Shown in pieces: positions 17,404-25,066 of a stretch of DNA of 44,240 nucleotides. The DNA lies in assembly GCA_947628165.1 (NCBI GenBank), contig CANQYV010000005.1, positions 1 through 44,240 of the forward strand. Direction: 5' to 3'. The notes beneath the pieces were generated by a model. The model did no database searches and had not been told where the DNA came from. It saw nothing but the letters and a program-made list of their open reading frames with translations. The stretch comes from an uncultured Clostridia bacterium. Its GTDB lineage: Bacteria; Bacillota; Clostridia; Oscillospirales; CAG-272. The translations under genes were made by a program, and so were the position numbers. Position 1 is the first letter of the stretch. Each line of letters begins with the position of its first letter.

Positions 17404-18516
17404 TTATTGTTTGCCGTCATCGGGCGTCTCATTCCCGGGCGGCAGAAGCTCGCGCGGCAGCTCCCCGTGGGATACCGCGTCCGAAATGCTGCCCGCAAGC
17501 CCTTCTATAAGCGTTATGACGCGCGAATAGTCCATGCGTCTCGGTCCGATAACTCCTATCGCGCCGACGACCTCGCCGTTATGCTTGATCGTGCGGAACA
17601 CTATCGAAGAATTTCCGCCGACGTCGACGGCGTTTTCGCTGCCGATATACACGTTCGTGTCGTCCGTCGGAGAATCAGAAACAAGCTTCACTATGTCGTC
17701 GCGCCTGTCTATCATCGACAAAAGATTTTTGACGGCGCCGATATCGGAATATTCCGGATACTGCAAAAGATTGTCGACGCCGTCGACCTTGACTTCGCCG
17801 CCGCCTCCGCGCATCGCCTCGTATACGTTCTTTATTATCGGAGTTATGAGCGCGCCCGAGCGCCCCATTTCCTCCTCCATCTTCATCATAACGGGCAGCG
17901 TTATCGACTCCGCCGTAACGCCCGCCGCGTACCTGTTCAGAAGAGAGGACAGCTTCGCCGCGTCGTCCTTTGTCAGCGGCTCCTCGCTGTATACGCGGAC
18001 GGTCTTTATGTCATCGTCCGTTACCATTATTATAAGAAGCAGGTCGTGCTCGTCGAGGAGCACCGTCTCGAATCGCTTGACGGTGCCGCCCGTGTGCTTC
18101 GGCATGACCGCGAGCGCCGTGTAGTTCGTCATCGAGGACGCGAGCTTCGCCGCGGTCTCAAGTATGCCGTCGAGCTCCGACATCTTCGCCGCCGCGACAG
18201 AATTCAAAGATTCGAGCTCGCGCGTCGTCATGTCGTATCTCTGGCGCAGCCAGTCGACGTAGAACCTGTACCCGAGCTCTGTCGGCACCCGACCCGACGA
18301 GGTGTGGGGAGATTCGAGATACCCGCGCTCCTCGAGCGCCGCCATCTCGTTTCTTATCGTCGCGGACGAATATTCCCTGCCGCCTATGTTCGTCAATGCC
18401 TTTGAGCCGACTGGCTCGCCGTTTTTAATATGTGCGTCCACTATCTCGCGCAGTATCAGCCGCTGGCGTTCGGTCAGCCCGCCGTCGTTATTTGTGCTTT
18501 CGCCGCGCGATGACAT
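17404..18516 (-). CDS. hrcA: heat-inducible transcription repressor HrcA
   Basis: The repressor that binds CIRCE and shuts off class I heat-shock genes; its activity depends on GroEL in characterised species. It has 370 residues: an N-terminal winged helix (about 10-85, LTERQRLILREIVDAHIKNGEPVGSKAL and YSSATIRNEMAALEERGYLESPHTSSGR) and the HrcA C-terminal region with VIGPRRMDYSRVI. AGGAGGGG precedes the ATG. A perfect CIRCE lies between promoter and start, so the gene represses its own operon. Confidence 0.97.
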   Translation of the reverse strand: MSSRGESTNNDGGLTERQRLILREIVDAHIKNGEPVGSKALTNIGGREYSSATIRNEMAALEERGYLESPHTSSGRVPTELGYRFYVDWLRQRYDMTTRELESLNSVAAAKMSELDGILETAAKLASSMTNYTALAVMPKHTGGTVKRFETVLLDEHDLLLIIMVTDDDIKTVRVYSEEPLTKDDAAKLSSLLNRYAAGVTAESITLPVMMKMEEEMGRSGALITPIIKNVYEAMRGGGGEVKVDGVDNLLQYPEYSDIGAVKNLLSMIDRRDDIVKLVSDSPTDDTNVYIGSENAVDVGGNSSIVFRTIKHNGEVVGAIGVIGPRRMDYSRVITLIEGLAGSISDAVSHGELPRELLPPGNETPDDGKQ

Positions 18517-18540
18517 ACGAACCCCTCCTGCGGATGATTT

Positions 18541-18567
18541 TTAGCACTCAAAGATGCCGAGTGCTAA
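18541..18567 (-). promoter_or_regulatory. CIRCE operator
   Basis: TTAGCACTC, nine bases, GAGTGCTAA: both arms match the CIRCE consensus without mismatch. It lies between the hrcA promoter and ribosome binding site, in the untranslated leader, as in other Firmicutes. Confidence 0.97.
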
Positions 18568-18578
18568 CTGCTGAGTAT

Positions 18579-18607
18579 AATTTACCACGCACGGGGCGGT
18601 TTGTCAA
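18579..18607 (-). promoter_or_regulatory. promoter of the hrcA operon
   Basis: Minus-strand TTGACA (18602-18607), 17-bp spacer, TAAATT (18579-18584, four of six consensus). The CIRCE begins 11 bp downstream of the -10 box, covering the expected transcription start. Confidence 0.7.
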
Positions 18608-18685
18608 GTATCAAAGGCAAAAAAATATTGAGGTTTTTGTGAATGTTGCGTGACAGAGCGCTAAAAAGCGCCGCTGCGGCATCCC

Positions 18686-18720
18686 GCAAAAAAAACGAGG
18701 GGCGCTCCGTGCGCCTCCCC
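18686..18720 (-). terminator. terminator of the deaminase-to-DUF218 gene run
   Basis: On the minus strand GAGGCGC pairs with GCGCCCCTC through one mismatch, with a five-base loop, followed by G and eight T. It lies just after the stop of the DUF218 gene. Confidence 0.8.
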
Positions 18721-18738
18721 GCCATAATTATATGCCTC

Positions 18739-19413
18739 TCACTCCGTCTCCCACACCGGGAGCGAAATTTTGTCCCCGAGATATTTCGGCTCGGGCTTGA
18801 CGACCGTATATATGAAGTCCTTGTTCCTCGCGAGCACCTCGCGAATATCTCTCATCGCCTGCCCCGCATACTGCCTTATGTCGGCATCCTTGCCGACCGC
18901 CTCGACGCCGAGCGCGTCCGCGATATAGAGCGCGCGGTAAAGATGGTATTTCTGCGTCACGATGATGATCCTTTTCGCCGAGAAAATGTCGCGGGCGCGG
19001 TATATGCTCTCATATGTCGAGAATCCCGCGTAATCGCAGACGAGCGCGTCCTCGGGCACGCCGAGCGACATCGCATACTCTCTCATCGCCGTCGATTCGT
19101 CGTAGTCCTTGCGCGAATTGTCGCCCGAGAGCAGGATGCACGGCGCCGCCCCGGCTTCGTAAAGCTGTGCGGCGGTCTTGAGTCTGTCCGCAAGCATATC
19201 GCTCGGCGTGCCGTCCGGCTTTAGACCCGCGCCGAGCACGAGGATGCAGTCCGCGTCAAACGATACCGCCTCGTCACCGCCGACGAGCTTCCCCTCCGCA
19301 GCGCCGACGACAACGCCGTTTATTATGAGCGCGTATACCGCAGCCGCAGCGCCGAGCACCGCCGCGGCGATCACGGCGACAAGGACCGCCCTCTTCGCTT
19401 TCTTCTTATCCAT
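18739..19413 (-). CDS. DUF218/SanA-YdcF family membrane-anchored protein
   Basis: A 224-residue protein with one N-terminal membrane helix (about 8-32) and a DUF218 domain: CILVLGAGLKPDGTPSDMLADRL, ILLSGDNSRKDYDES and IIIVTQKYHLYRALYIADALG. SanA of Enterobacteria, in this family, is linked to envelope permeability and vancomycin tolerance; the biochemical activity of such proteins is not settled. The ATG is about 75 bp downstream of dnaI on the same strand, with GGGAGA at a long distance. A terminator follows directly. Family call is firm, function open. Confidence 0.85.
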   Translation of the reverse strand: MDKKKAKRAVLVAVIAAAVLGAAAAVYALIINGVVVGAAEGKLVGGDEAVSFDADCILVLGAGLKPDGTPSDMLADRLKTAAQLYEAGAAPCILLSGDNSRKDYDESTAMREYAMSLGVPEDALVCDYAGFSTYESIYRARDIFSAKRIIIVTQKYHLYRALYIADALGVEAVGKDADIRQYAGQAMRDIREVLARNKDFIYTVVKPEPKYLGDKISLPVWETE

Positions 19414-19487
19414 AAGCTATATTGTCTCCCGGCATCCGCGTCACAATACCATCCGGCATCCGCTTCATGCTTTTATGATCGTGGATT

Positions 19488-20450
19488 TTATTTTCCCCTG
19501 AGCTTTTCCGCCCTGACGTCGCGCCCCTCGAAGAGCAGCACCGAAAAGCCGCCGAACAGCCGGCTCGTTATCCTGTCGTCATAGCGGCGTCTCAGCTCCT
19601 CCGCGTTCAGGTTGGTGCTTATTATCATGCTGCGCCCGTACTGCGCGCGCGTGTTCAAAAGATTCAGCAGGCACGACGACGCGAACTGTCGCTGAAGCTC
19701 GCAGCCGAGATCGTCTATTATGAGCAGATCGCAGTCAAAGTAACGCGACGTCGGGTCCTCGTCGCCCTCGCGGCGGTAGAACTGCCACCGCTCAAACTCC
19801 GAGAACATATTCTGCGCCGTCTCGTACTTTACGTCAAAGCCGCGCTCGATTATGACGCCGGCCGCCGCAGTCGAAAGATGCGTCTTTCCGAGCCCCGTCC
19901 CGCCTATCAAAAGCAGGTTCGCGTCCCCGCTGCCCGTAAAGCCCTCGGCATATGATTTCATCACGCTGTACGCGCGTGCTATCGTCTCGCTGCCGCTGTT
20001 GTAAGCTGGCGAAAACGTCTCAAACGTCTGCGTTTTAAGTAGCTCTCCGATGCCCGAGCCCTCGTATCCCGAAAGGATCAGCGCCCGCCTGCGGCAGACG
20101 CATTCCTTCGTGCCGACAAATCCCGTGTCGTGACATTTTTCGCATGTGTAGCGCGGCTCCGTATAATCCGCCGGATATCCCGCCCTTTTGAGGATCTCCT
20201 CCCGCCTTGCCTGAAGCGCGAGATTTTCCGCCTGTATCTTCGCTATCTTTACCTTCGGGTCCCCGCTTTTGTCAATAACCACGTCCGCTATTTTTGCCGC
20301 CGTCCGCCGCAGCTCTTTGTCGATTTCCTCGACCTCCGGCAGCTTTGCGTACAGCGCCTTGAGCCTGCCCGCCGCAGCGGACTCCGCCGCAGCGCGCCTC
20401 TCGGCGAGCAATGCGTTGACCTTTTCGTAATCCTCTCTTCTGTATCCCAT
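19488..20450 (-). CDS. dnaI: DnaC/DnaI-type replicative helicase loader
   Basis: An AAA+ ATPase of 320 residues that loads the DnaB-type helicase. The N-terminal coiled part is followed by a zinc-binding segment (CEKCHDTG ... CVCRRR, about 118-136) and the ATPase domain with Walker A GGTGLGKTHL, Walker B LLIIDDLG and an arginine-rich C-terminus. Firmicutes DnaI has the same zinc-finger-plus-AAA layout. It lies 7 bp after dnaD, its usual functional partner. The helicase itself (dnaB, 33346-34680) is also in this window, about 13 kb away on the other strand. IstB-type transposon ATPases look similar but lack this N-terminal part and context. Confidence 0.9.
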   Translation of the reverse strand: MGYRREDYEKVNALLAERRAAAESAAAGRLKALYAKLPEVEEIDKELRRTAAKIADVVIDKSGDPKVKIAKIQAENLALQARREEILKRAGYPADYTEPRYTCEKCHDTGFVGTKECVCRRRALILSGYEGSGIGELLKTQTFETFSPAYNSGSETIARAYSVMKSYAEGFTGSGDANLLLIGGTGLGKTHLSTAAAGVIIERGFDVKYETAQNMFSEFERWQFYRREGDEDPTSRYFDCDLLIIDDLGCELQRQFASSCLLNLLNTRAQYGRSMIISTNLNAEELRRRYDDRITSRLFGGFSVLLFEGRDVRAEKLRGK

Positions 20451-20457
20451 ATGGCGT

Positions 20458-21447
20458 TTACTCCCCGTTCTTTTCGTCGCCGCTGCCGAGCGAAAGCCCG
20501 CGCTTCACGGCAAGGTCAAAGAAATCGTATGTGTCAAACGTGCCGCCCGAAGTGTCATTTTTCTTTGCGGGCCTGACCTCGTCGGGCGTGCGGAAGCCGA
20601 GCCCGTGCCAGCTCTCGAGCACCTTATTCATATACGGCATTGAGGGCTTGCCGATAGCGTCGACCGTCGCGTTGTACGCCGCCTCCATCATGTCGTAATC
20701 ATATCCGAAGGTGCGCGACCACCGCTCAAACATTTCGCGCTGCTTCGGGGTGAACGAGCTCCTCTCCATGCCGAGCAGATGTTTGACCTTGCTCTCGGTC
20801 GTGCTGCTCTGTTCGCGCCAGGAGAGATACTCGTCGAGAGATGTGGACGTGTCTATTCCCCTTTCCACCATCGAATACGCCGTCGTCTCGACGTATTTGA
20901 CGCCGCGCTTGCCGCGCCGCGCGCAGTATGCGACGAGAAGAAGTATGTATTCGTCGTCGACGCCGAGATATTCCCTCATAGAAAGGATGACGGCTGCCTC
21001 CGTCGAATTGAAGATGTGCCCTATCGCCTGCTGGCACTCGTTGAGAAGCGACCTTCTCTCGGGAGAGGCCTCCATTATCGCCTCCGCCTCCTCACCCGTC
21101 ATCTCCGGCATCGTGCGCTTTCTTACGGGCGAGGCCTTCTTTCCCGGCTCGGGCTTTGCGTCTTTGCCCCCGCCGCCGGCGGAATTGCCTCCGTCGGCAT
21201 CGCCGTCCGCCTCAAAGCCTATGATGCCCGCCCCGCGCCAGAACGACAGCGCCGAGTCGAGGACCTGCCTCGTTATGCCCGCCCTTTCGGCGACCGAGTC
21301 GGCATAGTCCTCGTAATCACCCGTGCGCGGCTCGGAAAGGAGCGCCATCAGCGCCGCGAGCTCCTCGCGCGTCGCCGAGCTTATGCATTTTGCGGCCGCC
21401 TGCGGCAGATTTATCACCGCGCCGCCGAAATTCACGAAAATCTTCAC
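20458..21447 (-). CDS. dnaD: DnaD-family primosome protein
   Basis: A 329-residue protein with an N-terminal winged-helix-like domain (about 1-85), a Gly/Asp/Lys-rich linker (about 88-110) and two DnaB/DnaD C-terminal domains. The first includes IFNSTEAAVILSMREYLG; the second ends YMNKVLESWHGLGFRTPDEV, close to the YxxxILxxW motif of the family. DnaD remodels DNA at the origin and at restart sites before DnaI loads helicase. dnaI follows after 7 bp. The leader holds two DnaA-box-like sites and an 8-bp hairpin. The ribosome binding site is weak. Confidence 0.9.
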   Translation of the reverse strand: MKIFVNFGGAVINLPQAAAKCISSATREELAALMALLSEPRTGDYEDYADSVAERAGITRQVLDSALSFWRGAGIIGFEADGDADGGNSAGGGGKDAKPEPGKKASPVRKRTMPEMTGEEAEAIMEASPERRSLLNECQQAIGHIFNSTEAAVILSMREYLGVDDEYILLLVAYCARRGKRGVKYVETTAYSMVERGIDTSTSLDEYLSWREQSSTTESKVKHLLGMERSSFTPKQREMFERWSRTFGYDYDMMEAAYNATVDAIGKPSMPYMNKVLESWHGLGFRTPDEVRPAKKNDTSGGTFDTYDFFDLAVKRGLSLGSGDEKNGE

Positions 21448-21467
21448 TTCTTTTTCCCGCTTTTCGC

Positions 21468-21488
21468 CCGAAACAGCTTATGTTTCGG
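21468..21488 (-). other. short hairpin in the dnaD leader
   Basis: CCGAAACA, five-base loop, TGTTTCGG: an 8-bp perfect inverted repeat about 20 bp upstream of the dnaD ATG. It lacks a T-run, so it is a possible leader structure or protein site rather than a terminator. Confidence 0.4.
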
Positions 21489-21513
21489 CACGCCGCTCTC
21501 CATACTTACATAT

Positions 21514-21543
21514 TTTTCCACAGTTTCAACAGACTTTTCCACA
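21514..21543. promoter_or_regulatory. pair of DnaA-box-like sites upstream of dnaD
   Basis: TTTTCCACA occurs at 21514-21522 and 21535-21543, same orientation, start-to-start 21 bp (two helical turns). Each differs from the classical TTATCCACA box at one position. They fill the short gap between tsaD and dnaD. DnaA regulation is plausible but unproven. Confidence 0.4.
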
Positions 21544-21551
21544 GGCTGACA

Positions 21552-22559
21552 TCATTCGCCCGACGCGAACGCGTTCAGCGACGTATCTGCTCTTACGCCT
21601 GCCATATACTCATAATACCCCTGAGCGCCTATCATGGCGCCGTTGTCGCCGCACATAGACACGGGCGGGGTGTAAAAACCGACGCCGCGTTCGCGGCACA
21701 TATCGCCGACCGCGCGCCTCAGATGCGAGTTCGCGGCGACGCCTCCGGCGAGGATGAGCCTTTCCGCTCCCGTCATGTCGAGCGCCGTCGAAAGGTGCGA
21801 TGTTATCGCCGTGCAGACCGCCTTTGTAAACGACGCCGCGACGTCGGCGCGATTTATCTCAAGTCCTTTCATATTCGCGGTGTTGACGTGATTTATGACC
21901 GCCGTCTTAAGTCCCGAGAACGAAAACTCGAGCGTTTCCTTCGCCATCGCGGGAGACGGAAATTTTATCGCGTTCGGATTCCCGTCATTCGCAAGCCTGT
22001 CCATTCCCGCGCCTCCGGGATACGGTATGCCTAGCACGCGGGCGGCCTTGTCGAACGCCTCGCCCGCCGCGTCGTCCCTCGTGCGGCCGATCTCGCGAAA
22101 GTCCGTGTATCCCCTGACGTCTATGATGCTCGTGTGTCCGCCGGACGCCACCATCGCCAAAAACGGCGGCTCAAGCTCCGGGTACGAAAGGTACGCCGCC
22201 GCGACGTGCCCTCTTATGTGGTCTACGGGAACGAGCGGCTTCCCGCACGAAAACGCAAGCGACTTCGCGAAGTTTACGCCCACGAGCAGCGCCCCGATAA
22301 GTCCCGGTCTGTTCGTCACCGCGACGGCGTCGACACCTTCCATGTCAAGACCGGCTTCGCCGAGCGCCTCCGCCGTTATCCTCGCGACGCACTCGATGTG
22401 CGCCCGCCCCGCAACCTCGGGGACGACGCCGCCAAAGCGCCTGTGTATCTCTATCTGAGAGGCGACTATGTTTGATAATACGCTCCTCTCGCGCTCCCCC
22501 ATCGAAACGACGGCTGCCGACGTCTCGTCGCAGGAGCTCTCTATTGCAAGTATGTTCAC
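21552..22559 (-). CDS. tsaD: tRNA N6-threonylcarbamoyladenosine transferase TsaD
   Basis: Transfers the threonylcarbamoyl group to A37 of ANN-decoding tRNAs, together with TsaB and TsaE. At 335 residues it has the full ASKHA fold: IESSCDETSAAVV at the N-terminus, the metal pair in HIRGH, ASGGHT, and LILAGGVAANSHLR towards the C-terminus. The start is GTG (no ATG is available nearby) with no close ribosome binding site; a GGGGA...TCCCC hairpin lies in its leader. rimI is just upstream, as in many Firmicutes where tsaB-rimI-tsaD cluster; tsaB and tsaE are not in this window. Confidence 0.96.
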   Translation of the reverse strand: MNILAIESSCDETSAAVVSMGERERSVLSNIVASQIEIHRRFGGVVPEVAGRAHIECVARITAEALGEAGLDMEGVDAVAVTNRPGLIGALLVGVNFAKSLAFSCGKPLVPVDHIRGHVAAAYLSYPELEPPFLAMVASGGHTSIIDVRGYTDFREIGRTRDDAAGEAFDKAARVLGIPYPGGAGMDRLANDGNPNAIKFPSPAMAKETLEFSFSGLKTAVINHVNTANMKGLEINRADVAASFTKAVCTAITSHLSTALDMTGAERLILAGGVAANSHLRRAVGDMCRERGVGFYTPPVSMCGDNGAMIGAQGYYEYMAGVRADTSLNAFASGE

Positions 22560-22612
22560 AAAAGATGCCGGGGAAAAATTTCTCCCCTCTCTCCTTATTT
22601 ATAATATTGTCG

Positions 22613-23071
22613 TTATATTCTCTTTTCCATCAGCACCGCGTCCTCTCTGGGGGAGGCGTAATAGCCGCGGCGCGACGAATATTTTGTAAAGCCGAGCGAG
22701 CTGTAAAGCGTCAGCGCGGCGGTGTTCCCCTCGCGGACCTCGAGCAGAAGTCTTTTGACGCCGCTCTCCGAAAGGAGTCTCGAAAGCTCGTCCAAAGCGA
22801 TCCTCGCGAGCCCCTGCCTGCGAAATTCCGGCAGGACGGCGACCTTCGTTATCTCCGCCTCGTCGCAGACGGAGACGGCGCACGCCATAGCGGCGAGCAC
22901 CCCGCCGCGCCTCACGGCGACGGTGATATAGCTGTCGTTCTCAAGGGCTCCCCGTATGCTCTCCCGGCTCCACGCCTCGTCGCCGAAGCATTCCCTCTCG
23001 AGCAAAAAGAGCTCCTCAACCGCGCCCTCGTCGGCGCCTTTTATTCTTGTTGCTTCAGTCGCGTCCGTCAT
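22613..23071 (-). CDS. rimI: ribosomal protein alanine N-acetyltransferase RimI-like
   Basis: A GNAT-fold acetyltransferase of 152 residues, length typical for RimI. The acetyl-CoA binding motif is visible as VLPEFRRQGLARIAL (about 79-93), followed by LLLEVREGNTAALTLYSSLGF, the RimI hallmark. Its ATG overlaps the stop of the phosphatase gene upstream as ATGA. The neighbour tsaD supports the assignment, though RimI-like enzymes outside Enterobacteria can have broader substrates. Confidence 0.9.
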   Translation of the reverse strand: MTDATEATRIKGADEGAVEELFLLERECFGDEAWSRESIRGALENDSYITVAVRRGGVLAAMACAVSVCDEAEITKVAVLPEFRRQGLARIALDELSRLLSESGVKRLLLEVREGNTAALTLYSSLGFTKYSSRRGYYASPREDAVLMEKRI

Positions 23072-23568
23072 GCTTCGGGATAAATTTCGGCAAGTGCCGA
23101 TGTAATTTCGGCAAGTGACTTTTTATACTCTTCGACGCCGCCCCCGAACGGGTCCCCGATCTCCTTCGGCATTACAAATATCTTGCCCGCGAACTGAGGG
23201 AAAGACAAAATCAGCCTCATGGCGTGAGCCCCCGTCATGCAGTATACCGCGTCGGCGGACGCGAGATCCTTTGCGGTGACGTTTTTCGCCGTATGCGAGA
23301 CGTAGTCGTTGTCCTTCGCCGGCAATATCCCCGCATCCCTGAGCGCTTCCTTTGCGCCCTCCGATATCGGGTCGCCCTCGTGCGCCGCGATGCCGCGCGA
23401 GAACGCGCCTTTGTGTCCCTTGGACTTTGCCGCCGCCTCCGCCATCGGCGAGCGGCATGTGTTTCCGGTGCAGACGAAAAGCACCTTTTTCTCTTCCGTT
23501 CTTTCCCCGTCGTCCTCCGCAAGCGGAAATAGCACCGTTTTCGGGGCTGTGGCAGTCTCTTGTGCCAT
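23068..23568 (-). CDS. ywlE: low-molecular-weight phosphatase, YwlE-like (possible protein-arginine phosphatase)
   Basis: A 166-residue enzyme of the low-molecular-weight protein tyrosine phosphatase fold. The catalytic loop CTGNTCRS (CX5R) starts near residue 33 and the general acid lies in GDPFGGG. Thr in the fifth loop position is the residue that in Bacillus YwlE favours phosphoarginine; many tyrosine-specific members have Ile or Leu there. About 26 extra N-terminal residues precede the fold, with no obvious signal. The stop overlaps rimI. No McsB arginine kinase is in the window, so substrate is inferred only from the loop. Confidence 0.82.
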   Translation of the reverse strand: MAQETATAPKTVLFPLAEDDGERTEEKKVLFVCTGNTCRSPMAEAAAKSKGHKGAFSRGIAAHEGDPISEGAKEALRDAGILPAKDNDYVSHTAKNVTAKDLASADAVYCMTGAHAMRLILSFPQFAGKIFVMPKEIGDPFGGGVEEYKKSLAEITSALAEIYPEA

Positions 23569-23574
23569 AATAGA

Positions 23575-24063
23575 TCAGTATCCCGTCGCGCCGGACAGCG
23601 AATCGTCGTTCTCTATCCATTCGCGCGTGTCTATAATGCGGTGACTTCCGACCTCGTCGCGAATTATGACGGTCGCGATGCCCGCGTTCAGTATCTGCCG
23701 CTTGCACATCATGCAGCTGTTCGTGCCGCCCAGAACGGCTCCCGTTTTAGGATCCGTGCAGCACATATAGAGCGTCGAGCCTATCATCTGGTCGCGCGGG
23801 GCGGCAATTATCGCGTTTGCCTCCGCGTGGACGCTGCGGCAGAGCTCGTACCTTTCGCCGCGCGGGATGCCGAGCTTGTCCCGGTAGCAGGTGCCGAGGT
23901 CGCAGCAGTTCTTCCTGCCGCGCGGCGCGCCGTTGTAGCCCGTCGAAACTATTACGTCGTTCTTGACTATTATCGCGCCGAATCTGCGGCGCAGGCATGT
24001 GCTGCGCTCGGAGACAGTCTCGGCGATATCGAGATAATATTCGTGTTTTGAGACCCTTTCCAT
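23575..24063 (-). CDS. comEB: deoxycytidylate (dCMP) deaminase family protein
   Basis: A zinc deaminase that converts dCMP to dUMP for thymidylate synthesis. The 162 residues include the HAE active-site motif (SVHAEANAI) and the second zinc motif as SCMMCKR, where many members have PCxxC. TGYNGAPRG and the Cys-rich NCCDLGTCYRDKLGIPRG region are characteristic of dCMP deaminases of the ComEB type. The ATG at 24063 is preferred over a TTG two codons upstream; GAGG lies ten bases before it. A promoter lies about 40 bp upstream. It heads the run deaminase-ywlE-rimI-tsaD-dnaD-dnaI. Confidence 0.92.
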   Translation of the reverse strand: MERVSKHEYYLDIAETVSERSTCLRRRFGAIIVKNDVIVSTGYNGAPRGRKNCCDLGTCYRDKLGIPRGERYELCRSVHAEANAIIAAPRDQMIGSTLYMCCTDPKTGAVLGGTNSCMMCKRQILNAGIATVIIRDEVGSHRIIDTREWIENDDSLSGATGY

Positions 24064-24100
24064 ATACAAAAACCTCGGTGTTTTTTGTGCCGCTTATTTT

Positions 24101-24129
24101 ATTTTATCACCGCGCGGAAGATAAATCAA
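24101..24129 (-). promoter_or_regulatory. promoter of the deaminase-ywlE-rimI-tsaD run
   Basis: Minus-strand TTGATT (24124-24129), 17-bp spacer, TAAAAT (24101-24106). Spacing is ideal, and it lies directly upstream of the deaminase start. Confidence 0.65.
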
Positions 24130-24149
24130 CCTCTTTCCCTTTTTTTGCG

Positions 24150-24188
24150 CAAAAGCCGCGCGGCGGGCGCCGTAAGCACCCGCCGCGT
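24150..24188 (-). terminator. terminator behind the Cys-rich peptide gene
   Basis: A 9-bp perfect stem (CGCGGCGGG with its complement) extended by GC pairs; on the minus strand GCGGCTTTTG follows. The U-run is short, but the stem is very strong. Confidence 0.65.
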
Positions 24189-24206
24189 ATGGATCTATAT
24201 CTCTTT

Positions 24207-24308
24207 TCAGTTGTTGCCGGAGCAGCAGCAGAAGATTATAACGAGAGCGATTATGAGGATCCAGCAAAGATTGTTGTCGTCAAACGCTCCGCAAAGGCAG
24301 TTACCCAT
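24207..24308 (-). CDS. 33-residue Cys-rich single-span membrane peptide
   Basis: A short gene with a strong ribosome binding site (GGAGGTACTGAC, then ATG). The peptide has a polar N-terminus with two cysteines (MGNCLCGAFDDNN), one hydrophobic helix (about 16-26, ILIIALVIIF) and a CCC cluster near the end (CCCSGNN). A GC-rich hairpin terminator lies about 20 bp after the stop. Similar tiny Cys-rich membrane peptides occur in clostridial genomes without known function. It follows the Cys-pair protein gene by about 75 bp with no promoter of its own that I can identify. Roles in metal binding, a cytochrome-like complex or sporulation would be guesses. Confidence 0.75.
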   Translation of the reverse strand: MGNCLCGAFDDNNLCWILIIALVIIFCCCSGNN

Positions 24309-24383
24309 GTCAGTACCTCCATGTTGTATGATGGGGCGGGGGTTCCCCTCCCAATTTCATCATATGCGGAGCGGGCGGCGGTG

Positions 24384-25016
24384 TTACTTCAAATCGAGTT
24401 TATCCGCGTCGAGAAACTCGTGCGCCGAAAGAACGCTGTCGGCGGGGAACTCCGCCTGCGCACCGCACCTCTCGCACAAGACCTTTATTTTGTCGTCATC
24501 TATTTTAACGCTGTATTCGCCGTTGCCGTCGGGACAGCCGCAGTGTATTTTTCCCTCCTCGCAAAGGTCGCTGACGACGAACTTCACGATGTCGTACACC
24601 TGCGGGTCGGAAAGCGCGCGGTTTCTGACCTTTTCAAGCTCCGAAAGATCCGCGCCGCCGAGCAGCTCGAGCAGTTCCCTCTCAGAATCCGAAAGCGCCT
24701 TCATCACGGCGTCCTTCGTGCCGAAAAAGCATATGTCGACGCCCGTATACGCGCAGCCGAACGACATCACCTCGCGGTGGAAGAATATATCGTCACCGAC
24801 GGTGAACGTGTGCGGCGTCGGGCAGAAGAGGCACGGGACCGTCAGTCTGACCCTTCTGTCCTGCCTGTACTGTATCGTCATCTCGCTGCCGCCGCAGGAG
24901 CATCTCATGCGTATCATGTCCGCCGAGAGCGAGAACGCCCCGACAAGGCTCATGACTCCCGCCCCGCAGGACGGGCACCTGTACGCCACCGTCGTCTCTT
25001 TTCTGTCAAGCACCAT
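24384..25016 (-). CDS. Cys-pair (zinc-ribbon-like) protein of unknown function
   Basis: I do not recognise the 210 residues. They contain repeated cysteine pairs: CPSCG (about 14), CSCGG (about 39), CLFCP (about 62), CGCP (about 159) and CERCG (about 180), suggesting two or three zinc ribbons, with a helical middle (DAVMKALSDSERELLELLGGADLSELEKVRNRAL). No membrane segment. The ATG has GGAGGGG about eleven bases upstream. It lies 50 bp after alr on the same strand and 75 bp before the tiny Cys-rich peptide; both downstream products being cysteine-rich is notable. The layout resembles CpXC-type proteins but the match is loose. Confidence 0.7.
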   Translation of the reverse strand: MVLDRKETTVAYRCPSCGAGVMSLVGAFSLSADMIRMRCSCGGSEMTIQYRQDRRVRLTVPCLFCPTPHTFTVGDDIFFHREVMSFGCAYTGVDICFFGTKDAVMKALSDSERELLELLGGADLSELEKVRNRALSDPQVYDIVKFVVSDLCEEGKIHCGCPDGNGEYSVKIDDDKIKVLCERCGAQAEFPADSVLSAHEFLDADKLDLK

Positions 25017-25066
25017 CCTTATATTGCCCCTCCGTGTTTTTTCGTTTTATCGTATTTTTCGGCATC

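Noticed and set aside
19430-19480. Two copies of CCGGCATCCGC between dnaI and the DUF218 gene
   Set aside because: Short, only two copies and no link to a promoter or structure; likely chance in GC-rich DNA.
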